This document shows, in pieces, positions 53,003 to 64,000 of a stretch of DNA of 64,000 nt. Source of the DNA: Tessaracoccus rhinocerotis (GTDB lineage Bacteria; Actinomycetota; Actinomycetes; Propionibacteriales; Propionibacteriaceae); contig NZ_VKKG01000001.1 of assembly GCF_007197885.1 (NCBI RefSeq), positions 642,334 through 706,333 on the forward strand. Reading direction: 5' to 3'. Positions within the stretch are counted from its first letter, which is position 1, and each line of letters opens with the position of its first letter. The notes beneath the pieces are model-generated. The model did no database searches and was not told the DNA's origin. It saw nothing but the letters and a program-made list of their open reading frames with translations. A program made the position numbers and the translations under genes.

Positions 53003-54424
53003 ATGAGAACCTTCCACGCACTGCTCGCGAACACCTTGGTGGCCAACATCGCGACGAACTACATCTGGTTCGCCGTCACGTTCTGGGTCTACCTCGAGAC
53101 CCGCTCCGTCCTCGCCACCGGCATCCTCGGGGGCGCCTACATGGCTCTCCTCGCCCTCCTGGGCGTCCCGTTCGGCACCTTCGTCGACCGGCACCAGAAG
53201 CGCCCGGTGCTCGCCATCGCTTCCCTGGCCACCGTCGTCGCGTTCGCCCTGGCGTTCGTCCTGATGCTGCTCGCCCCGGACTCCGCCCTGTTGTCGGTCA
53301 CCAGCCCGGGATTCTGGGCGTTCGTCCTGCTGGTCCTGCTCGGCTGCATCGTCGAGTCCGTGCGCTCCATCACGCTGTCGTCGTCCGTCACGCTCCTGGT
53401 GGAGCCGGAGGGGCGCGACAGGGCCAACGGCCTGGTCGGCATGGTCAACGGCGTCGCGATGCTGATCTGCTCCGTGCTCTCGGGGCTGTCCGTCGGGCTG
53501 CTCGGGATGCAGACCACCCTGCTCATCGGCCTGCTGGCGATGATCGCCTCCATGGTGCACGTGCTCACCCTGGACATCCCGAGGACCAGGATCGAGGCGG
53601 AGGACCACCACGGCCAGCGGGCCCAGTTCCGGCTGGCGTGGCGGACCGTGGTCGCGATCCCCGGCCTGCTGGCCCTGATCGTCTTCTCCACTTTCAACAA
53701 CTTCTTGGGCGGCACCTACATGGCGTTGCTCGACCCATACGGGCTGGAACTGGTGAGCGTCGAGTGGTGGGGCATCCTGTATGCCTTCTGTTCCGTCGGC
53801 TTCGTCGTCGGCGGCGCCGTCGTGGCCAAGCGAGGGCTGGGCGGGAACCCCATCCGGACCATGCTGCTGGTGCTGGTGGGGATGTGGATCGTCGGCATGG
53901 CGATGTCCATCCGTGAGTCCGTCGTGCTGCTGGCGGTGTGCATGTTCATCTACATGGCGATCGTCCCCGCCGTCGAGGCCGCGGAGCAGACCGTCCTGCA
54001 GCGGACCGTGCCGTTCGCCAAGCAGGGCCGCGTGTTCGGCCTGGCGCAGTCGATGGAGCTGGCAGCCTCCCCCATCAGCGCCTTCCTCGTGGCACCGCTG
54101 GCGGAGTTCTGGCTGCTTCCCTACATGCGCGAGGGCGGGGGCCAGGAGGACTGGGCCTGGCTGCTGGGCCACGGCGAGGGGCGCGGCATCGCGATGGTGT
54201 TCCTCCTCGGGGGCCTCGTGGGCCTGGCTGTGACGGTCGCGGCGTTCTTCAGCCCCGCCTACCGGCGGGTCTCGCGGAGTTTCGCGGAGACGCCCGCGAG
54301 CATGGCCGAACTGGAGGGCCAGTCGCGTCCGACCGACCTGCCGGGCACGACGGCGGAGGGCCTCGGAGCCGCCGGACGCGCCGTCCCCGGCGCGATCGAG
54401 GAGCACCAGGAGCGCCACCACTGA
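53003..54424 (+). CDS. MFS transporter
   Basis: The product is 473 aa with about twelve hydrophobic segments. The first loop after helix 2 (GVPFGTFVDRHQKR) matches the MFS motif A region, and the helix arrangement fits MFS exporters. The C-terminal 60 residues are hydrophilic. It is divergent from the sugar importer, and its substrate is unknown. Confidence 0.85.
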   Translation: MRTFHALLANTLVANIATNYIWFAVTFWVYLETRSVLATGILGGAYMALLALLGVPFGTFVDRHQKRPVLAIASLATVVAFALAFVLMLLAPDSALLSVTSPGFWAFVLLVLLGCIVESVRSITLSSSVTLLVEPEGRDRANGLVGMVNGVAMLICSVLSGLSVGLLGMQTTLLIGLLAMIASMVHVLTLDIPRTRIEAEDHHGQRAQFRLAWRTVVAIPGLLALIVFSTFNNFLGGTYMALLDPYGLELVSVEWWGILYAFCSVGFVVGGAVVAKRGLGGNPIRTMLLVLVGMWIVGMAMSIRESVVLLAVCMFIYMAIVPAVEAAEQTVLQRTVPFAKQGRVFGLAQSMELAASPISAFLVAPLAEFWLLPYMREGGGQEDWAWLLGHGEGRGIAMVFLLGGLVGLAVTVAAFFSPAYRRVSRSFAETPASMAELEGQSRPTDLPGTTAEGLGAAGRAVPGAIEEHQERHH

Positions 54425-54440
54425 CCTCTCCGGGGACGAC

Positions 54441-54474
54441 AGCAGGGCCCGGTGCGCGTGCACCGGGCCCTGCT
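54441..54474 (+). terminator. Bidirectional terminator between the MFS gene and rpoC
   Basis: A perfect 15-bp stem (54441-54455 with 54460-54474, loop GCGT) is followed by GTTCGTTT. It ends both convergent transcripts. Confidence 0.85.
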
Positions 54475-54495
54475 GTTCGTTTCAGGCTCTCAGCC

Positions 54496-58434
<3,939 letters not shown>

Positions 58435-58538
58435 GTTTCTTCTCTTTCCTCTACCTATGTCAGGTGATGTGTTGTTCGTCTGAGTTGTTCTTGGGACCGA
58501 GCCCCTCCCCTGCGGTCGCAACCACAGGACGGGGGGCA

Positions 58539-58560
58539 CACGGGGGGCGAGCCCCCCGTG
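58539..58560 (-). terminator. Hairpin directly after rpoB
   Basis: CACGGGGGG and CCCCCCGTG (loop CGAG) lie 7 nt past the rpoB stop. There is no T-tract, so it is probably an attenuator or an mRNA-processing or stabilising element between rpoB and rpoC. Confidence 0.55.
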
Positions 58561-58567
58561 CGTGTGC

Positions 58568-61500
58568 TCAGACTTCGCCGACGTCCATGAATCCGGTGTC
58601 ACCACCCGGGCGGCGGCCCAGGTCGATGCCGAAGTCCTCTGCGGAGCGCAGGTCCTCCTCGGAGTCACGCAGGTCGATGATCCGGCCGTCGTCGGAGAGC
58701 ACCTCGACGTTCAGACACAGCGACTTCATCTCCTTCACGAGAACCTTGAACGACTCCGGGATGCCCGGCTCGGGGATGTTCTCGCCCTTGACGATCGCCT
58801 CGTAGACCTTCACTCGGCCGGGGACGTCGTCGGACTTGATGGTCAGGAGCTCCTGCAGTGCCCAGGCGGCGCCGTAGGCCTCGAGTGCCCACACCTCCAT
58901 CTCACCGAAGCGCTGGCCACCGAACTGTGCCTTACCACCGAGCGGCTGCTGGGTGATCATGGAGTACGGGCCGGTGGAGCGTGCGTGGATCTTGTCGTCG
59001 ACGAGGTGGTGCAGCTTCAGCATGTACATGTAGCCGACACCGATCTTCTCCGGGTACGGCTCGCCGGAGCGGCCGTCGAAGAGTCGGGCCTTGCCGCCCG
59101 CGTCGATCAGGCGGTCGCCATCACGCGTGGGCAGCGAGTTCCCGAGCAGCCCCTGGATCTCCGTCTCGGAGGCGCCGTCGAAGACGGGGGTGGCGACCTT
59201 GGCGTCGCCCTCGACCCGGCCGAGGCCGACGTCGCGCAGGCGCTCGGCCCAGGCCTCCTCAACCCCGGTGACGTCCCAGCCGGTCTTGGCGATCCACCCG
59301 AGGTGGTTCTCCAGGACCTGGCCGATGTTCATTCGGGACGGGACACCCAGCGGGTTCAGGACGATGTCGACGGGCGTGCCGTCCTCCAGGAACGGCATGT
59401 CCTCGACGGGCAGGATCTTCGAGATGACGCCCTTGTTCCCGTGGCGGCCGGCGAGTTTGTCGCCGTCGGAGATCTTGCGCTTCTGGGCGACGTGGACCCG
59501 CACCAGCTGGTTGACGCCGGGGGGAAGCTCGTCGTCCTCCTCGGAGGCGTCGAAGACGCGGACGCCGATGACGGTGCCGGACTCGCCGTGGGGAACCTTC
59601 AGGGAGGTGTCGCGGACCTCGCGTGCCTTCTCGCCGAAGATGGCGCGCAGGAGGCGCTCCTCGGGGGTGAGTTCGGTCTCGCCCTTCGGTGTGACCTTGC
59701 CCACGAGGATGTCGCCCGCGGAGACCTCGGCGCCGATGCGGACGATGCCGCGCTCGTCGAGGTCTGCCAGCATCTCGTCGGAGACGTTGGGGATGTCGCG
59801 GGTGATCTCCTCGGCGCCCAGCTTGGTGTCGCGGGCGTCGACCTCGTGCTCCTCGATGTGGATCGAGGTGAGGACGTCGTCCTGGACGATGCGCTGGGAC
59901 AGGATGATCGCGTCCTCGTAGTTCAGACCCTCCCAGGGCATGAAGGCGACGAGGAGGTTCTTGCCGAGCGCGAGCTCGCCCTGGTCGGTGCACGGGCCGT
60001 CGGCCAGCGGGGTGCCGACCTCGACGCGGTCACCGGGGGCGACCAGCGGGCGCTGGTTGATGCAGGTGCCGGCGTTGGAGCGCACGAACTTGTCGAGCTT
60101 CCAGGTGGTGTAGGTGCCGTCGTCGTTGGCGATCTCGATCAGGTCGGCCGAGACGGCGTGCACGACGCCCGCCTTCTTAGCGACGGTGACGTCACCGACG
60201 TCGACCGCGGCGCGGTACTCCATGCCGGTGCCGACGAACGGGGCCTCGTTGCGGACCAGCGGGACCGCCTGGCGCTGCATGTTGGCACCCATCAGGGCGC
60301 GCGAGGCGTCGTCGTGCTCGAGGAACGGGATCAGCGCGGTGGCCACGGAGACCATCTGGCGCGGGGACACGTCCATGTACTCGACCTCGGCGGCCGAGAG
60401 TGCATCGGCGTCACCGTGCTTGATCCGGACGAGCACCCGCTCCTCCGTCAGGCGGCCGTCCTCGTCGAGCGCGGCGTTGGCCTGCGCGATGGCGTAGCGG
60501 TCCTCCTCGTCGGCGGTGAGGTACTCGATCTGGTCGGTGACCTGGCCGTCGACGACCTTGCGGTACGGGGTCTCGATGAATCCGAACGCGTTGATGCGCG
60601 CGAACGTGGCCAGCGAGCCGATCAGGCCGATGTTCGGGCCTTCAGGGGTCTCGATGGGGCACATGCGGCCGTAGTGCGACGGGTGGACGTCTCGGACCTC
60701 CATGCCGGCGCGGTCACGCGAGAGGCCACCGGGGCCCAGGGCGGACAGGCGACGCTTGTGCGTCAGGCCCGCGAGGGGGTTGTTCTGGTCCATGAACTGC
60801 GACGACTGGGAGGTTCCGAAGAACTCCTTGAGCGCCGCGGTGACGGGCCGGATGTTGATCAGCGTCTGCGGCGTGATCGCCTCGATGTCCTGCGTGGTCA
60901 TGCGGTCCCGCACGACGCGCTCCATGCGGCCGAGGCCGGTGCGCAGCTGGTTCTGGATCAGCTCGCCCACGGTGCGGAGGCGACGGTTGCCGAAGTGGTC
61001 GATGTCGTCGGCCTCGACGATGACGCCGTCGAGGTCCTCCTTGTGCTCGTGGAGGGCCACGATGTACTTGATGGCGGCGACGATGTCCTCGATGGTGAGG
61101 ACCTGCTGGTCGAACGGCAGCTCGAGGCCCAGCTTCTTGTTGATCTTGTACCGGCCGACCTTGGCCAGGTCGTAGCGCTTCGGGTTGAAGTAGTAGTTCT
61201 CCAGCAGCGCCTGCGCAGCGTCGCGCGCCGGCGGCTCACCGGGGCGGAGCTTGCGGTAGATGTCGAGGAGGGCCTCGTCCTGGGTGTGGACCGAGTCCTT
61301 CTCCAGGGTCAGGCGCATCGACTCGTACTCGCCGAACTCCTCGAGGATCTTGTCCTCGGTCCAGCCGAGCGCCTTGAGCAGGACGGTGACGTTCTGCTTG
61401 CGCTTGCGGTCGAGGCGGACGAACACCATGTCACGCTTGTCGACCTCGAACTCCAGCCACGCACCGCGCGACGGGATGACCTTGCAGGAGTAGATGTCCT

Positions 61501-62047
61501 TGTCCGACGTCTTGTCCGGGGTCTGCTCGAAGTAGACGCCCGGGGAGCGGACCAGCTGGGACACGACGACACGCTCGGTGCCGTTGATGATGAAGGTGCC
61601 CTTCTCGGTCATCAGCGGGAAGTCGCCGATGAACACGGTCTGGGACTTGATCTCGCCGGTGTCGTTGTTGACGAACTCGGCGGTGACGAACAGGGGCGCG
61701 GCGTAGGTGACGTCGCGGTCCTTGCACTCCTCGATGGTGTGCTTGGGCTCCTCGAAGCGGTGGTCGCGGAAAGACAGCGACATCGTCTCGTTGAAGTCCT
61801 CGATGGGCGAGATCTCCTCGAAGATCTCCTCCAGGCCGGAGCGGGTGTTCACATCGGTGCGGCCGGCAGCCAGTCGCTCCTCGACGGACTTGCTCCACTC
61901 CGCGTTTCCGATCAGCCAGTTGTAGGCGTCGACCTGTAGGTCAAGCAGGTTTGGGACCTCGAGCGGCTCATGGATCTTCGCGAATGAGATCCTTCCGCTG
62001 GTCGATACGACATTGGTGTTCTTCAACGCAGAGCGCGAGGTTGCCAA
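58568..62047 (-). CDS. rpoB: RNA polymerase beta subunit
   Basis: The product is 1159 aa. The rifampicin region ([20 protein letters not shown], then [11 protein letters not shown]) is wild type at the positions equivalent to E. coli D516, H526 and S531. I place the start at TTG 62047 ([14 protein letters not shown]), preceded by GGAAGGA about 8 nt upstream, as this gives the actinobacterial N-terminus before [14 protein letters not shown] codon at 62089 would add 14 residues. It has its own promoter about 100 nt upstream. Confidence 0.98.
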   Translation of the reverse strand: MATSRSALKNTNVVSTSGRISFAKIHEPLEVPNLLDLQVDAYNWLIGNAEWSKSVEERLAAGRTDVNTRSGLEEIFEEISPIEDFNETMSLSFRDHRFEEPKHTIEECKDRDVTYAAPLFVTAEFVNNDTGEIKSQTVFIGDFPLMTEKGTFIINGTERVVVSQLVRSPGVYFEQTPDKTSDKDIYSCKVIPSRGAWLEFEVDKRDMVFVRLDRKRKQNVTVLLKALGWTEDKILEEFGEYESMRLTLEKDSVHTQDEALLDIYRKLRPGEPPARDAAQALLENYYFNPKRYDLAKVGRYKINKKLGLELPFDQQVLTIEDIVAAIKYIVALHEHKEDLDGVIVEADDIDHFGNRRLRTVGELIQNQLRTGLGRMERVVRDRMTTQDIEAITPQTLINIRPVTAALKEFFGTSQSSQFMDQNNPLAGLTHKRRLSALGPGGLSRDRAGMEVRDVHPSHYGRMCPIETPEGPNIGLIGSLATFARINAFGFIETPYRKVVDGQVTDQIEYLTADEEDRYAIAQANAALDEDGRLTEERVLVRIKHGDADALSAAEVEYMDVSPRQMVSVATALIPFLEHDDASRALMGANMQRQAVPLVRNEAPFVGTGMEYRAAVDVGDVTVAKKAGVVHAVSADLIEIANDDGTYTTWKLDKFVRSNAGTCINQRPLVAPGDRVEVGTPLADGPCTDQGELALGKNLLVAFMPWEGLNYEDAIILSQRIVQDDVLTSIHIEEHEVDARDTKLGAEEITRDIPNVSDEMLADLDERGIVRIGAEVSAGDILVGKVTPKGETELTPEERLLRAIFGEKAREVRDTSLKVPHGESGTVIGVRVFDASEEDDELPPGVNQLVRVHVAQKRKISDGDKLAGRHGNKGVISKILPVEDMPFLEDGTPVDIVLNPLGVPSRMNIGQVLENHLGWIAKTGWDVTGVEEAWAERLRDVGLGRVEGDAKVATPVFDGASETEIQGLLGNSLPTRDGDRLIDAGGKARLFDGRSGEPYPEKIGVGYMYMLKLHHLVDDKIHARSTGPYSMITQQPLGGKAQFGGQRFGEMEVWALEAYGAAWALQELLTIKSDDVPGRVKVYEAIVKGENIPEPGIPESFKVLVKEMKSLCLNVEVLSDDGRIIDLRDSEEDLRSAEDFGIDLGRRPGGDTGFMDVGEV

Positions 62048-62144
62048 GATTCGGTCCTTCCAAGAACGCGAGAAGCTGGTTCTTCGCACAGCAAAAGACC
62101 CGTGTCAAATGACAGGGCACGTTTGCATAGCAGGGCAAAAAACC

Positions 62145-62173
62145 ACTATAGGCCACGCCGACAGAATCGGCAA
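62145..62173 (-). promoter_or_regulatory. rpoBC promoter
   Basis: On the minus strand TTGCCG (62173-62168), a 17-nt spacer and TATAGT (62150-62145). It is the closest match to the sigma-70 consensus in the window and separates rpoBC from rplJL. The rest of 62,048-62,479 holds a direct-repeat copy and no gene. Confidence 0.75.
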
Positions 62174-62315
62174 CCCGCTGACCGTACCCGGGGAGGTCAC
62201 CCTCGACCTGTGGCCAGCATATCCGAGACCCCTGCCAGATGCCACGCCCCCTCCCCTTCGGCGCGTGCGCCCTGGGGACATGCGCGCGGCGGGTCCGTGG
62301 GCCCGCCGGGCGGCC

Positions 62316-62407
62316 GACCCGACACGCCGCACGGATTCGCCCATGGGGTGGCCCGTGCCCTCTGCGTCGATTCCGATCGGCAGTTCGGGTCGGGTGGTCG
62401 CGGTCGA
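62316..62407 (+). repeat. Direct repeat, left copy, flanking the decayed DUF559-type gene
   Basis: About 92 bp, beginning GACCCGACACGCCGCACGG and ending TTCGGGTCGGG...GTCGA. It is similar to 63102-63189 (about 80 % by eye) in the same orientation. Confidence 0.65.
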
Positions 62408-62420
62408 GTCGAGCCGAGAC

Positions 62421-62479
62421 TTTTCCACAGACGGTCGCCGTCGTGACGGACGGCGGTGCGCCACAACCAGAGTTCGGGC
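62421..62479 (+). promoter_or_regulatory. Leaderless promoter element shared with the 25.8-kb locus (copy B)
   Basis: The element contains TTTTCCACAG (62421-62430), GTGACG (62443-62448), a 19-nt spacer, and CAGAGT (62468-62473), then 6 nt to the ATG at 62480. Order and -35/-10 spacing match copy A at 25,828. Confidence 0.55.
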
Positions 62480-63050
62480 ATGGAGGAACTCATCGACACC
62501 TGCGCGGTCGACGGCGTGGTCGCGCGGAAGGACCTCGTCGCCGCGGGCGCGACCAGGGCACAGTTGAAGGCGGCCGAGGACGGCGGCCTGTTGGTCCGTC
62601 TCGGGAGGTGCCGGTACGCGACGGCGGACGCCGACGAGGGCGTCGTCACGGCCGTGACCGCCGGCGGCACCCTGACCTGCCTGTCGGCACTCGAGCGGCT
62701 GGGGGTCTGGACACTCGACGTCGGCCCGGACCACCACGTGCGACGGGCGGCCCGACGGCGGCGCGACGGTCCCGTGGTGGGGGCGATCGAGTGCCGCTCC
62801 ACCCTCTCCCACCGCGGACCCGCTCGGACCTGGAGGACCTGCTCGTCGGCCGGAGGGTCCTCGTCGAGTGGACGGCTTCGAGCACCACCGCTCCCGCAAA
62901 CAGTTCCGCGAGGACCGACGCCGCGACCGGCGGGCGCGCGAGCTGGGCTACGTGGTGCTGCGCTTCACCTGGGAGGACGTGATGCACGCCTGGCCGAAGG
63001 TCGTGGCCGAGATCCTCGCCTCCGTTGGCAACGACTACCACCGGCTCGCG
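62480..63050 (+). pseudogene. Decayed AbiEi-N / DUF559-type gene
   Basis: The 5' part (ATG 62480) encodes a winged-helix AbiEi-type N-terminus (MEELIDTCAVDGVVARKDLV, then GLLVRLGRCRYA) and continues to about residue 112. The 3' part, in another frame from about 62,868, encodes a DUF559 nuclease-like C-terminus (VDGFEHHRSRKQFREDRRRD, GYVVLRFTWEDVM). The middle of such proteins, about 100 residues, is missing. The frame also changes near GTCGAG/TGGACG at 62,865-62,871, where one G appears lost. No clean stop follows. The gene is flanked by diverged direct repeats and lies between rpoB and rplL. It is an inactivated relative of the gene at 25,889. Confidence 0.7.
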
Positions 63051-63101
63051 CCGCGCCCCCAGGGCGGCCGCCGGTCCCGCAGGTCGACGCCGCCATTGGA
63101 C

Positions 63102-63189
63102 GACCCGAAACGCCGCACGGAATCGCCCCATGGCCCGTCCCCTCCCCCTCGATTCCTGTCGGCGGTTCGGGTCGGGCATCCGCCGTCGA
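63102..63189 (+). repeat. Direct repeat, right copy
   Basis: About 88 bp, beginning GACCCGAAACGCCGCACGG and sharing TCGATTCC and GGTTCGGGTCGGG with the left copy at 62316-62407, in the same orientation. Confidence 0.65.
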
Positions 63190-63225
63190 CACGGCCGCGA
63201 CAACAGCGACCACTCCAGGAACAGC

Positions 63226-63263
63226 GAGTGGCCCGCACCCCTCGGAAGGGGAACGGGCCACTC
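63226..63263 (-). terminator. Terminator after rplL
   Basis: GAGTGGCCCG (63226-63235) pairs with CGGGCCACTC (63254-63263), with an inner stem CCCCT/AGGGG. It lies 24 nt after the rplL stop and separates rplJL from rpoBC. Confidence 0.75.
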
Positions 63264-63287
63264 GTGAGTCGTTGGCTCAGGCCGAGG

Positions 63288-63683
63288 TCACTTGACCTCG
63301 ACGGTGCCGCCGGCAGCCTCGAGGGACTCCTTGGCCTTGGCCGCGGTGTCCTTGTCGACCTGCTCGAGGACGGGCTTCGGAGCACCCTCGACGAGGTCCT
63401 TGGCCTCCTTCAGGCCGAGGGAGGTCAGAGCGCGGACCTCCTTGATGACTGCGATCTTCTTGTCGCCACCGGAGGTGAGGATGACGTCGACCTTGTCGGA
63501 GCCAGCCTCTTCGTCACCGGCGTCGTCGCCACCGGCAGCGGCCGGGGCGGCGGCAGCCACGGCCACCGGAGCGGCAGCGGTGACCTCGAAGGTGTCCTCG
63601 AAGAGCTTGACGAACTCGGAGAGTTCGATGAGGGTCATTTCCTTGAACGCGTCAAGGAGGTCTTCCTTGGAGAGCTTCGCCAT
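63288..63683 (-). CDS. rplL: 50S ribosomal protein L7/L12
   Basis: The product is 131 aa. The N-terminal dimerisation domain ([20 protein letters not shown]), the Ala-rich hinge (about 40-55) and the factor-binding C-terminal domain ([20 protein letters not shown]) are all present. It forms the flexible stalk with L10, encoded 54 nt upstream. Confidence 0.98.
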   Translation of the reverse strand: MAKLSKEDLLDAFKEMTLIELSEFVKLFEDTFEVTAAAPVAVAAAAPAAAGGDDAGDEEAGSDKVDVILTSGGDKKIAVIKEVRALTSLGLKEAKDLVEGAPKPVLEQVDKDTAAKAKESLEAAGGTVEVK

Positions 63684-63737
63684 GTTGGGCGTTCCTTTCG
63701 TCTCAGTTCGTCAGCAGCGGTACTTGCTGCGGGCGGA

Positions 63738-64000
63738 TCATTCCGCAGCGTCTGCTGCTTCGGTTGCCGCGTCAGCGGCGGTGACGTCGCCAGTGGCGGC
63801 GTCGTCGTTCGTGGCCTCGGCAGCCGGCGCGGAGCCTGCGCCACCGATGAGGGCCGGGTTGGCCTCTGCGGCACCCTGGAGGGCACCGAGCAGACGGGCG
63901 CTCTTGGACAGCGGGGCTGCCAGAGTGCCTGCGGCCTTGGCCAGGTTGCCCTTGAGCGCACCAGCCATCTTCGCCAGCAGGACCTCGCGGGACTCGAGGT
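63738..64000 (-). CDS. rplJ: 50S ribosomal protein L10, C-terminal part
   Basis: This is the last 87 codons of L10; the gene continues beyond the right edge of the window. [20 protein letters not shown], near the left-hand edge of the frame, is followed by the helix that binds L12 dimers ([15 protein letters not shown]), then an Ala/Asp/Thr-rich tail of about 30 residues that is an actinobacterial addition. Confidence 0.95.
   Translation of the reverse strand, partial: LESREVLLAKMAGALKGNLAKAAGTLAAPLSKSARLLGALQGAAEANPALIGGAGSAPAAEATNDDAATGDVTAADAATEAADAAE

Noticed and set aside
60700-60900. Possible rifampicin-resistance changes in rpoB
   Set aside because: The resistance-determining segment is wild type at the classical positions.
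58562-61939. A 1125-codon open frame opposite rpoB
   Set aside because: Antisense shadow of rpoB with biased composition and no domain.

Overview
The window is about 70 % GC, has few intergenic gaps, and carries actinobacterial versions of the ribosomal and RNA polymerase operons: L17, S3 and L10 with long low-complexity C-terminal tails, a zinc-type S14, and GTG or TTG starts on tuf, rpsL, rpoC and rpoB. Gene order and protein style fit the Propionibacteriaceae (Tessaracoccus, Arachnia and relatives). This is a judgement from sequence style, because no search was run.

Layout, left to right. 1-6.3 kb: the end of truA, an RsmC-like methyltransferase, a superoxide dismutase, a secreted repeat protein broken by two single-base frameshifts, a luciferase-like oxidoreductase, and an orphan histidine kinase divergent from a tiny secreted peptide. 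6.4-10.8 kb (minus strand): a TrpXYZ-like ABC importer followed by a glycosyltransferase and a transglutaminase/NAT-like protein. 10.9-15.0 kb: infA-rpmJ-rpsM-rpsK-rpsD-rpoA-rplQ. 15.2-18.4 kb: a YciI-like protein, two paralogous membrane-anchored zinc peptidases and a DUF1707-like protein. 18.4-35.0 kb: the S10-spc-secY-adk-map ribosomal block on the minus strand. It is split between rpsQ and rplN by a plus-strand operon of three overlapping genes: a regulator/nuclease-like protein with a zinc ribbon, a thioester-like surface protein, and a class F-type sortase. 35.4-44.8 kb: accessory and translation genes (DUF2510 protein, beta-galactosidase, nitroreductase, glutathionyl-hydroquinone-reductase-like protein, gltX, DUF4112 protein, glnS). 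44.9-49.3 kb: rpsL-rpsG-fusA and a separately promoted tuf. 49.6-54.4 kb: a sugar ABC importer lacking its ATPase, and an MFS transporter. 54.5-62.0 kb: rpoB-rpoC. 62.3-63.2 kb: a decayed DUF559/AbiEi-type gene between diverged direct repeats. 63.3-64.0 kb: rplL and the end of rplJ.

Two initiation modes are visible. The ribosomal operons use -35/-10 promoters, leaders and (mostly) Shine-Dalgarno sites. At least eight accessory or single genes instead have a TAGNNT -10 box placed 6-7 nt before the start codon, the layout of leaderless transcripts. Two distant genes, at 25,889 and 62,480, share an unusually similar upstream region with a CAGAGT box in the same position.

The best candidates for new biology are the sortase/surface-protein/zinc-ribbon operon inside the ribosomal cluster, the shared leaderless upstream element of the DUF559-like family, and the histidine kinase/secreted peptide pair.
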